Shown one piece after another: positions 55,311-64,000 of a stretch of 64,000 nt of DNA (position 1 is its first letter; each line of letters starts with the position of its first letter). Made by a program: the position numbers and the translations under genes. The notes below the pieces were generated by a model. That model did no database searches and was not told the origin of the DNA. It saw only the letters and a program-made list of their open reading frames with translations. The stretch comes from Takakia lepidozioides. Taxonomy: Eukaryota > Streptophyta > Takakiopsida > Takakiales > Takakiaceae. Location: positions 14,198,001 to 14,262,000 of the forward strand of contig CM060731.1 in the NCBI GenBank assembly GCA_030704615.1, given 5' to 3'.

Positions 55311-56610
55311 CTAGCTTAGGAATCCGATTGCAAAAACTTGTATTGTACAAAACGTGCTATAAATGAAATGGCTTCCAAATGTTGTGCGTCCTATTTTGTT
55401 TGGAATGGTGATGCATGGTATGGTTGGCTAGTGTGTAGAATGCATGCTAGCTTATAAAAGTGGGAGAAGTAAATTGGGTTAATCGTGTGTTTGCGTAGTG
55501 CCGAAATCGGGTGACCCCCATCCAAGGGGCAAAGAAACTTACGCCTTCTTTGGGAGTTCACGTGCTAGTGCGCACCTGGCGCGTACGCGTACTATAACTG
55601 CGCTACCGAGGGGGTTGCCTTGTAGTGCGGGCTAACGCGGAAGCTACGTGCTTCCGTTCACGTACTATAATCGTGTAGCCTCGGACGAAGTCGTAGTGCG
55701 GCTTCGGCATGTTCCCGTACCTCAGGCCAGCATTCCAAGGCGGACCCAATTGTAGTGATTGGGGCGCACGGTTGGTTCAAGTTTATCTTCCTAGTCAAAG
55801 AGGGTTCCAGGGAACCCTTGCTCAAGGTGATGCCAGAAGCGGCATCATGAGCGGTCGCAAGCAATGTTGTTGCAGTAAAGCGATTCGATCCTCGGGGAGG
55901 ATCGTTCCTGGCCTTGAAGTAGGCCAAGAAGAGTGCACTTGGAGGAGCTGGAGAGGCTCCACCCTTGGCCGGGACTTGGAGGAAGTCGGCCGAACTAGCT
56001 AGTGGAGAGTAGAGTCAAGGGTGGGGTTTGGTTCTTTGTCATGGGACGCCATGGTACAGAAACAAACTCCTTGATGTGGGACGCCACAACTTGGATGTTC
56101 GTTTCTACAAAATGGACAAGTCGATGAGGACATCGACTCCCTGAGTCGTGGAGAGTCTTGGGACTCATCACGGTCCATAGGGGCCGTGGTGAGTGGGCCA
56201 AGACTCACCGCGACTCATCACCGGGAGTCGAGGTTTTCGTGGGGTGGTCGCCATAAAATGGCATGGCTGGTTGTGAAACCCCCGCGGACAGCTACAGAAG
56301 TATATATAAGGGGAGTAGTGACCCCGAGAACGGTGCAAGCCCGTTGGTGACCAAAAACTAGTGAGTAAGCGAGCGAGCCGGAAAGCGACCAAAGAGTGGG
56401 GAGCTGTTCCGGACTGCCATCTACCAAAGGGAATTCCACTAGGCCCAAATAGGTGGAGGGTTTAGTGGGAAAGTGAAGGGGGACCGTTATGTCCCGGTGA
56501 GCAGCCGAAGCTCCAAGTTGGCCCGGCGGCTAGGTTGGGAGTCAGCGCCGCGCGCATCAAGCGAGTAACAATGACTTGAAGGGGAGTTTACCGAAGTGAG
56601 GTGCGCGATA
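55290..56610 (+). repeat. 3' LTR of the gypsy element, with a different U3
   Basis: If it begins at the TG directly after the polypurine tract it is about 1,321 bp, against 726 bp for the 5' LTR. The last 455 bp or so (from about 56,150) match the 5' LTR including the TATA box. The first 860 bp (CATGCTTAGCCCGGC..., with CGTACTATAA repeats near 55,585 and 55,660) are unrelated to it. Confidence 0.75.
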
Positions 56611-56742
56611 GTGCATCTCCTGCAACAAGTGTTCCAAATCCGAGAAGAAATCCATGAATTTATGTGATTCTTAGAAGAGTCATAGAAACAACTACTTTAA
56701 TTGCCGACCTAAAATGCACTTCGGCCATACGATCCTCGCTAT

Positions 56743-57048
56743 TGTTGGAAGTAATTAAACATATCTAGAAGACTAAGAGTCTTGAAGGCCAAAGGTTTAG
56801 AAGTCTAAGAGACTATCTTGTTTAACTCACCTTTGGAAGGTGAATGGCTAGAAGGTGGATGGTCACCATAGTGGAAGTGGAAGTGACCAAGTAGGACTTT
56901 CTAGAGACCTTCTTGTACAAGCTCGGGGGTGAAGCCACTAGTCTAAGGTAAGAGTATGATGGTGGCTTCTATGGTTGGGAGGAGAGCTTTAGTTTTAGCT
57001 TTAGTCTAAGACTTTAGTTCTTGTTCATGTTCTTGCTCAATTCTAACA
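56743..57048 (+). repeat. 5' LTR of the copia element
   Basis: 306 bp, TG...CA ends, preceded by GCTAT. Contains a pyrimidine/purine-rich 3' part (GGAGAGCTTTAGTTTTAGC). Confidence 0.92.
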
Positions 57049-57060
57049 TGGTATCAGAGC
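57049..57060 (+). other. primer-binding site of the copia element
   Basis: TGGTATCAGAGC directly abuts the LTR; initiator methionine tRNA primer. Confidence 0.92.
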
Positions 57061-57109
57061 CATTCTTCTCTAGGTGAGAGTTGGTAGTTGAGATTGAGAG
57101 AACTTGATT

Positions 57110-58011
57110 ATGGCTGGAGCGTCGTCTTCTAGCAATCCTCCTTCTATGTCTATGACGAGTGCATTAGATGTGAGAGTGGAAGATCGATTCAATGGAGCTA
57201 ACTATCAAACCTGGAAGTTTAGGATGGAGATGGTCCTTCTAGACAAAGATCTATGGGGAGTGGTTGATGGATCAGTCCCAAGACCTGACACTATTGTTGG
57301 CCAAGCCATATGGGATAGGAAAGATCAGAAAGCAAGAGCTAGCATCATCACAAGCTTGAGAGACAATCAGTTGCATCTCATTATAAGTGCTAAGAATGCT
57401 AAGGATGTTTGGGACAAGCTAGCAAGCATATATGAGACGAAGATGTCACATCGCAAGTGTATGCGACGCAAAAGTTCTATGGTCTGAAGATGACCGAGTC
57501 AGACTCAGTTGAACAACACTTGAATTTGTTTTGTGTGTTGCGAGATCAACTAGTCTCTGTGGGAACTAATGTGACTGATGAACACGCCGCAGTGGTGTTA
57601 TTGGCAACCTTACCTGAATCCTATGATGGTTTTGTGGTGTCTCTAGCAGGACAAACCAACTTAACTATTGATGTTGTCATAGGACTTCTCCTCAAGGAGG
57701 AAACAAGAAGAAAAGGTCAAGGTACGTCTACAGAGGTAGACAGAGCTTTGTTCACAGGCAAGACTGGAGTAGTCTTGAATAGAAGACTCCCTTCACATAT
57801 GTCTCAGAAGTCCCAGAGGTTTCAGAAACCTCAATCTAGCTCAAAGATCAAAAAGGCCAAAGTGAGGTGCTTTTATTGCAAGAAACTTGGTCACATGATC
57901 AAGGATTGTAGAAACGCCATTGCAGATGAGCGAACAGGAGAGGTAAGGGAACATAGCTACTCATCAGAGGAATGTTATTCTATTTGTTGTGTATCTCTCA
58001 GCCACTACTAG
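57110..58011 (+). pseudogene. copia gag with zinc knuckle, frameshifted
   Basis: Starts MAGASSSSNPPSMSM, then FNGANYQTWKFRMEM, the UBN2/copia gag opening. The frame shifts near 57,460 and resumes (57,457-58,011) with FYGLKMTESDSVEQHLN and ATLPESYD. The CCHC knuckle CFYCKKLGHMIKDC is at about 57,870. Gag assembles the particle; the shift splits it in the middle. Confidence 0.88.
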
Positions 58012-58017
58012 ACAGAA

Positions 58018-59671
58018 GCAATGTGTGGTAGTGTTGATTCAGGAGCATCTCAACATATGAGTTCAGAGAGAGAGAGAGCATTTCTTATCCTATAGATCTC
58101 TTTCACATACACAATATGTTCTTTGGGAGATTGATAGCAAGCTGTCATTGGGGGAAGCTCAGTCTCTCTTATGCGTCAATGAAAGGGAAACAATAGAGGT
58201 GGGAAGGGGATGGAAAATGTCCTACATGTCCCTACTTTAACAAAGAACCTAATGCTGTAAGGACAAATTGTTGCAAAGGGATACAGAGTGGATTTCCAAG
58301 ATGAGAGTTGTTGTACTATCACAAATAGATCAAGAGCTGGGGTAGCAAGAGTATTCTTGATAATTGCTTGTATAGATTAAACATCATGTTCTAGTGCTCT
58401 TACCACATTTTCACCACAGGGGGATCTACACATGTCATGTCAGAACAGAGTTGTGGAATAGAAGGTTAGGTCATGTGAGCATTAAGAAGTTGAGACAGAT
58501 GCAACTCTCAAGCCATCTTGTGGAAGGACTACCATTGAAGGAGATGAGCGATATGCGTCTATGCAAAGGTTGCTTAAAGGGAAGCAATATCGAGGTCAAT
58601 TTCCTAAGGATGGTGGACGAAGAGCCACAAAGTATATTGGAGATTGTTACATTATGATGTGTGCGGGCCAATGCAAACCACATCACTTGGAGGAGAAAAG
58701 GTACTTTGTGACATTCATTGATGATTTGTCAAAGAGGGTTGTGGTGAATTTCCTAAGGCAGAAAAGTCAAGTGCTAGAGAAATTCAAGGAGTTCAAAGTA
58801 CATGCAGAAAACAAACTAGAAAGCTCTTAAGATTTTGAGATCTGACAATGGTGGTGAGTACATCTCAAAGGCTTTCAATCAATTTTGTCAGAGATGGAAT
58901 AGCTCGACAGCTACTGTTCCATATACACCTGGCATAATGGTGTGTGGTAGCTGAATGGATGAATAGATCACACAAGAATCTGCAAGGAGTATGTTGAAAG
59001 AAGTGAATATTTCAAATCATTTTTGGGCAGAAGCTGTTGGCACTGAAACATATCTTCACAACATAATACCTACCAAATCAGTGTTGGGAAAAACACCAGA
59101 AGAGGTATGGAGTGGTCAGAAGCCTAGTATGGCTCACTGTAGGATTTTTGGATGTTGTGCATATGTCCATATCCCTACTCAGAAGCGAAGGAAACTTGAC
59201 TCCAAATCAGAAGGATGCATCTTCATTGGCTACACAGAAGGTGTGAAGGGATATAAGTTGTTCAATAAGACAACTAAGGCTGTCAAACACAGTAGGGACG
59301 TAGTGTTTGATGAAGGCTTCATACCCTCTTTGGTAGTGGGAGAAGATGACATAGGAATGAGCTTAGAGCCATTACACCATTTCCAAGAGGAGTCTTATGA
59401 GGAGCCAATACAAGAGATGGCTGAAGCAAATGATAGAGGTGTTCAACTTGATGGAGTTGATCAAGGAGTCGAAGTTGGTGAACCATTTGTTGATATGGAC
59501 TCTAGAGATGAAGTTGAAGATGTGCCATTTCTAAGGAGATCTCAGCGGGAAAGGAAAGCTCCTAGTAGGCTGATTACATCTATGAGTGTCATTGAAGCTA
59601 TGGAAGAAGCATCACAAGTGGTTGAGCCTGCTACATATGAGGAAGTGATGTGCTCTCCAGACAAACTATAA
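58018..59671 (+). pseudogene. copia protease and integrase, multiply broken
   Basis: Protease begins with VDSGASQHMS at about 58,034; a GA-repeat expansion at 58,066-58,078 throws it out of frame. The integrase finger (HVSIKKLRQ..CKGC) is in frame 58,394-58,657. Core blocks (FIDDLSKR, near 58,718; SDNGGEYIS, near 58,843) lie in different frames. Frame 58,991-59,671 covers the late core and C-terminal part (NISNHFWAEAV, GYTEGVKGYKLFN) and the acidic linker to RT, ending at TAA 59,669. Confidence 0.85.
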
Positions 59672-61141
59672 TGGGAAGAAGCAATCAACTCAGAGTTGGA
59701 TTCATTGATGCAAAACAAAGCATGGACACTCACTAGGTTGCCTGCAGGACGAAGAGCCATTGGTTGCAAGTGGATCTTCAAGTTGAAGTACAAAGCTGAT
59801 GGATCTATTTACCGGTACAAAGCTCATCTTGTAGCTAAAGGCTATGTACAAATTCAAGGAGTGGATTACAATGAAACCTTCTCACCAGTGGTGAAGATTT
59901 CTTCTATCAGAGTGTTGTTAGCTTTTCCAACTCAATATAATCACGAAGTTCATCAAATGGATGTTAAGACCGCATTTCTGAATGGAGAACTACAAGAAGA
60001 GATCTACATGAGACAACCTGAAGGGTTTTTACAAGGAGGAAGTGATATTGTGTGTAAGCTGCAAAAGAGTTTGTATGGACTCAAACAAAGTCCTCGAGCT
60101 TGGTATGCTAGAATCGATGCTTACCTCTTAAAGGCAAGATTTGAGCGAAGCATTGCTGACACAAACATCTATGTGAAAAAGATGGGAGAGCAATTTGTGG
60201 TCATAGCTCTATTTGTGGATGACACAATCATTGTCACCAACGATCATCAAATGTTGTTACCAGAAACCAAAGCACTGTTGAGTGTTGAGTTTGCCATGAC
60301 TGACATGGGTGATATTCGGTTCTGTCTTGGTATTCAAATCAGCAGAGATCGAGTGAACCATTCAGTATTCATGCATCAACGACAATACATTGAGACAATT
60401 CTACAAAGGTTTAAGTTGGAGATGAGTAAGCCAACATCAACTCCTCTCGAAGTTGGTTTGAAACTTACGAAGGATATGGCACCTAAGACTCAAGAAGAGC
60501 AAGAGGATATGAGGAAAACTCCTTATCAAAGCGCAGTCGACAGTTTGATGTATTGCATGATTTGTACTAGGTCAGACATTGCACAATTTCTTTCAAATCC
60601 CGGACAAACCCATTGGAAAGCAGTGAAGAGGATATTTGTGGAAGATCCAAGTTTGTTGGGGTTTGCTGATGCTGACTAGGCAGGAGACGTTGATAGTAGA
60701 AAATCAACTTCAGACCATTGTTTTCTCCTAGTAGGTGGAGCTGTATCTTGGTCTAGCAAACGACAAGTTGCAACAGCGTTGTCATCAACAGAAGCTGAGT
60801 ACATGTCTATTACACAAGCAGCAAAGGAGGCTATTTGGTTACGGAAGTTGCTTGGAGATTTGGATCATCTTCAATCACTACCTACGACTCTCTATTGTGA
60901 CAATCAAAGTGCAATTGCACTAAGTCAGAATCCGAAGTATCATTCAAGGACGAAGCACATTGAAGTGCAACATCACTATATACGGGAAGTTGTATGCAAG
61001 GGAGAGATCAAGATGATTTATTGTGCTACAGGAGATATGGTTGCGGATGTTTTGAAGAAGAGTCTACCACAAACAAAATACATGAAGTGTTCAGCCTTAC
61101 TTGGTGTCTCTTCTCCAAAGACAAATGAAGTAGCTCAATGA
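59672..61141 (+). pseudogene. copia reverse transcriptase-RNase H
   Basis: Frame 59,696-60,679 is a long RT: KWIFKLKYKADG, ARG-like VAKGY, ETFSPVVK, HQMDVKTAFLNG (catalytic Asp), LYGLKQSPRAWY and LFVDDTIIV (VDD active site). RNase H follows, with a stop at 60,677 just after FADAD. Frame 60,779-61,141 holds SSTEAEYMSI, CDNQSAI and KHIEVQHHYIRE, the later RNase H motifs. The RT part alone looks intact; RNase H needs read-through. Confidence 0.9.
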
Positions 61142-61153
61142 TATGGTTTAATT

Positions 61154-61162
61154 GAGTGGGAG
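61154..61162 (+). other. polypurine tract of the copia element
   Basis: GAGTGGGAG immediately before the 3' LTR. Confidence 0.75.
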
Positions 61163-61469
61163 TGTTGGAAGTAATTAAACATATCTAGAAGACTAAGAGT
61201 CTTGAAGGCCAAAGGTTTAGAAGTCTAAGAGACTATCTTGTTTAACTCACTTTTGGAAGGTGAATGACTAGAAGGTGGATGGTCACCATAGTGGAAGTGG
61301 AAGTGACCAAGTAGGACTTTCTAGAGACCTTCTTGTACAAGCTCGGGGGTGAAGCCACTAGTCTAAGTGTAAGAGTATGATGGTGGCTTTTATGGTTGGG
61401 AGGAGAGCTTTAGTTTTAGCTTTAGTCTAAGACTTTAGTTCTTGTTCATGTTATTGCTTAATTCTAACA
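61163..61469 (+). repeat. 3' LTR of the copia element
   Basis: 307 bp, near-identical to 56,743-57,048, followed by the target duplication GCTAT. Confidence 0.92.
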
Positions 61470-61770
61470 GCTATGGGCGCCATCCTGGAAATAGCAACCT
61501 CATGAATTGGCTGGTGACAAGAGGTCTGATCTGTCACTTTGAGACAGTACTTGATTGACCTGGACCACACTTGTGCCACGACTATCAAGACGGATTCAAC
61601 ATAAACTGAAAGTGTAGAAAAAATTATAATGCACATGTATCTTGGAGGATTGTCCCCAACACCAATTGTTCTGAATATGCAACGTGATTACAAGAGTCAT
61701 AGGATTTGGCTGAATCTCATTGCAGTCCTTATAATAACCTGGAAAGTTGTGCAAGTCCTGAATATATGGT

Positions 61771-62318
61771 AGTGAAGTCCATCAGCATTACCAGAAGAGC
61801 TCGTGTACTTGCAAGCTGTTACAGATTGGGAAAATGTGCACTCTTTGAGCAGATATGACGCAATGTGGGACTTAATGGTCTCAAGGTAGATCTCAAAAGA
61901 TGGACACTTGTGTTGGCCAATCAAGGTCTCATGCTCATGCCAATAAAAGTCTCAGTTTTGTAGCAGAGGTCACCACATATCATGCTTAGCCTGGGCCAGA
62001 GGCATTTGTGCTAGCATTTTCAGGTCAAGCTTCCCTCACCTTAGAGGGTTATAACCCCAAAACTTTCTTCAGCAGTGTTACTAGCGCCAGTTTCTGTAAA
62101 ATTGACAGCACCCATACAAATAGGAGCCATGACATCTTCCTTTTGAATCCCATATATGGCATAGGTCTTCTTCTGAAAATCGGGATCCCAGACAACATGT
62201 AACGTATACTTGTTGATTCCATGCAAACATTGTCTTTTACATAGTACCCTTCGATTTTTCTTGGCAAGTTAGATCATATGAATGGTGCGTTGTTCTCAAT
62301 TACAGGCAAAACTTGCAT
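61771..62318. other. unassigned, with a coding-like minus-strand frame
   Basis: Between the RecQ duplicate and the next copia element. A minus-strand frame (62,226-62,041) reads TLHVVWDPDFQKKTYAIYG and stops at 62,041. Its composition is protein-like, but I recognise no family and see no supporting exons. Confidence 0.35.
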
Positions 62319-62456
62319 TGTTAGAATTGAGCAAGAACATGAATAAGAACTAAAGTCTTAGACTAAAGCTAAAACTAAAGCTCTCCTCCCAACCATAGAA
62401 ACCATCATCATACTCTTACCCTTAGCCTAGTGGCTTCATCCCCGAGCTTGTACAAG
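62319..62456 (-). repeat. truncated 3' LTR of the second copia copy
   Basis: 138 bp matching the terminal part of the LTRs at 57,048 and 61,469. Its inner end is a deletion junction rather than a purine tract. Confidence 0.88.
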
Positions 62457-62673
62457 AGACATGTACTCAACTTCTGTTGATAACAACGCTGTTGCAACTT
62501 GTCGTTTGCTAGACCAAGATACAGCTCCACCTGCTAGGAGAAAACAATGGCCTGAAGTTGATTTTCTACTATAAAAAAACGTCTCCTGCCCAGTCAGCAT
62601 CAGCAAACCCCAACAAACTTGGATCTTCCACTCTCTTGTAGAGTAGACCAGAGGTTGATGTTCCTCTTAGATA

Positions 62674-63918
62674 TCAAAATATCCTCTTCACTGCTTTCCA
62701 ATGGGTTTGTCCGGGATTTGAAAGAAATTGTGAGACCACTCCCACTGAATGTGCAATGTCTGGCCTAGTACAAACCATGCAATACATCAAACTGTTGACT
62801 GCGCTTTGATAAGGAGTTTTCCTCATATCCTCTTGCTCTTCTTGAGTTTTAGGTGCCATATCCTTCGTAAGTTTCAAACCAACTTCGAGAGGAGTTGATG
62901 TTGGCTTACTCATCTCCAACTTAAACCTTTGTAGAATTGTCTCAATATATTGTCGTTGATGTATGAATACTGAATGGTTCACTCGATCTCTGCTGATTTG
63001 AATACCAAGACAGAACCGAATCTCACCCATGTCAGTCATGGCAAACTCAGCACTCAACAGTGCTTTGGATTCTGGCAACAACCTTTGATGATCGTTGGTG
63101 ACAATGATTGTGTCATCCACAAATAGAGCTATGACCACAAATTGCTCTCCCATCTTTTTCACATAGACGTTTGTGTCAGCAATGCTTCGCTCAAATCTTG
63201 TCTTTAAGAGGTAAGCATCGATCCTAGCATACCAAGCTCGAGGACTTTGTTTGAGTCCATACAAACTCTTTTGCAGCTTACACACAATATCACTTTCTCC
63301 TTGTACAAATTCTTCAGGTTGTCTCATGTAGATCTCTTCTTGTAGTTCTCCATTCAGGAATGCGGTCTTAACATCCATTTGATGAACTTCGTGATCATGT
63401 TGAGCTGCAAGAGCTAACAACACTCTAATAGAAGAAATCTTCACCACTGGTGAGAAGGTTTCATTGTAATCCACTCCTTGAATTTGTGCATAGCCTTTAG
63501 CTACAAGACGAGCTTTGTACCGGTAAATAGATCCATCAGCTTTGTACTTCAACTTGAAGATCCACTTGCAACCAATAGCTCTTCGTCCTACAGGCAACCT
63601 AGTGAGTGTCCATGCTTTGTTTTGCATCAATGAATCCAACTCTGAGTTGATTGCTTCTTCCCATTGTAGTTTGTCTGGAGAGCACATCGCTTCCTCATAT
63701 GTAGCAGGCTCAACCACTTGTGATGCTTCTTCCATAGCTTCAATGGCACTCATAGATGTAATCAGCCTACTAGGAGCTTTTCTTTCCCGCTGAGATCTCC
63801 TTAGAATTGGCACATCTTCAACTTCATCTCTAGAGTCCATATTAACAAGTGATTCACCAACTTCGACTCCTTGATCAACTCCATCAAGTTGAACACCTCC
63901 ATCATTTGCTTCAATCAT
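62674..63918 (-). pseudogene. copia integrase tail-RT-RNase H, long open frame
   Basis: 414 codons open: the integrase/RT linker (RRSQRERKAPSRLITSM), then the RT blocks KWIFKLKYKADG, ETFSPVVK, HQMDVKTAFLNG, LYGLKQSPRAWY and LFVDDTIIV, and the early connection (RPDIAHSVGVVSQFLSNPG), better preserved than in the first copy. The frame is lost at 62,674 after KRIF. A TAA stop near 63,960 interrupts the upstream integrase. A run of A at 62,575-62,581 (first copy has none) disturbs RNase H. Confidence 0.9.
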
Positions 63919-64000
63919 CTCTTGTATTGGCTCCTCATAAGACTCCTCTTGGAAATGGTGTTATGGCTCTAAGCTCATTCCTATGTCATCTTCTCCCACT

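Larger units (their letters stand above)
49959..56610 (+). mobile_element. Ty3/gypsy chromovirus-type LTR retrotransposon
   Basis: 5' LTR 49,959-50,684, primer site 50,687, gag 50,919, zinc knuckle 51,745, protease 51,990, RT 52,621-53,300, RNase H 53,335-53,680, integrase 53,940-55,000, chromodomain about 55,075-55,200, purine tract 55,275-55,289, 3' LTR to 56,610. The order PR-RT-RH-IN is Ty3/gypsy. GTGCA flanks both ends (49,954-49,958 and 56,611-56,615). The frame is broken repeatedly, including in the RT active-site box, so this copy is not autonomous. It inserted into the minus-strand RecQ duplicate. Confidence 0.92.
56743..61469 (+). mobile_element. Ty1/copia retrotransposon, structurally complete, coding region broken
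   Basis: LTRs 56,743-57,048 and 61,163-61,469 (TGTTGG...CTAACA) differ at about five substitutions and one indel. The target duplication GCTAT is at 56,738-56,742 and 61,470-61,474. Primer site 57,049-57,060, purine tract ending 61,162. Gag, protease, integrase, RT and RNase H follow in copia order. It carries several frameshifts and stops, for example TAA at about 59,669 and TAG at about 60,677, where the related copy at 62.3-64 kb has CAA and TGG. A 24-base in-frame deletion in RT/RH relative to that copy lies near 60,592. LTR similarity points to a fairly recent insertion. Confidence 0.93.
49686..61770 (-). pseudogene. inverted partial duplicate of the RecQ 5' region, split by two retrotransposons
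   Basis: Three pieces (49,686-49,958; 56,611-56,742; 61,470-61,770) read on the minus strand as one continuous diverged copy of 16,380-16,995. The exon-1 peptide HFGHASFR-LQLP-IEAVLAG and its GT donor are preserved. Removing the gypsy element with one GTGCA, and the copia element with one GCTAT, makes the copy collinear with the source, which fixes both insertion sites. A block of about 100 bp around 61,530-61,630 is present here but not in the source. No further RecQ exons are found, so it encodes nothing useful. Confidence 0.85.
62319..64000 (-). mobile_element. second copy of the same Ty1/copia family, minus strand, runs off the window
   Basis: The 3' LTR end (TGTTAGAATTGAGC on the plus strand) starts at 62,319, but the LTR is cut at 62,456, where it is joined directly to the RNase H segment. 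About 523 bp (equivalent to 60,809-61,331 of the other copy) are deleted. Upstream on the minus strand come RNase H, RT and the integrase C-terminus, continuing past 64,000. It is oriented opposite to the copy at 56.7-61.5 kb. Confidence 0.92.

Overview
This is eukaryotic nuclear DNA, almost certainly from a plant (streptophyte). The genes are intron-rich with GT-AG junctions. They include a full-size ABCC (MRP-type) transporter, a plant RECQ3-type helicase, a DUF1475 membrane protein, a type II peroxiredoxin, a CoA-type Nudix hydrolase, a PET117-like assembly factor and a secoisolariciresinol-dehydrogenase-like SDR. The retrotransposons use the TGGTATCAGAGC (initiator Met tRNA) primer site typical of plant copia and gypsy elements. 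I cannot place the species; a non-seed plant is only a guess. I saw no tRNA, rRNA, CRISPR or bacterial-type operon.

Layout: 1-4.4 kb is a decayed minus-strand Ty1/copia element carrying a 728-bp inverted-repeat (TIR) insertion. 4.4-9.4 kb is gene-poor and holds two minisatellites. 9.4-11.1 kb is a four-exon SDR. 12.0-13.25 kb holds two halves of a peroxiredoxin II gene in head-to-head orientation, a broken gene. 16.7-24.9 kb is a RecQ helicase in about 19 exons, one of them 8 nt long, with lesions in the second helicase domain. 26.9-29.3 kb is a minus-strand DUF1475 gene. 30.8-31.0 kb is a PET117-like gene, divergent from a Nudix gene (32.15-36.2 kb) whose second intron holds a LINE. 37.5-46.9 kb is a minus-strand 13-exon ABCC transporter whose exon phases all close to a 1522-residue product.

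The right end (49.7-64 kb) is a retrotransposon nest. An inverted copy of the RecQ 5' region (about 0.6 kb) was invaded by a chromodomain Ty3/gypsy element (49,959-56,610, target duplication GTGCA) and by a Ty1/copia element (56,743-61,469, target duplication GCTAT). A second copy of that copia family lies tail-to-tail on the minus strand from 62,319 to the window end.

The host genes are unrelated housekeeping or metabolic functions and show no operon-like logic. The most informative observations concern genome dynamics: short retroposons with clear target duplications, a LINE/SINE 3' tail with a conserved hairpin, an exon-bearing duplication, a split peroxiredoxin and a helicase microexon. 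Single-base indels recur in both elements and genes, so residual assembly error must be kept in mind for every 'broken' call. I do not see a convincing undescribed biochemical system.
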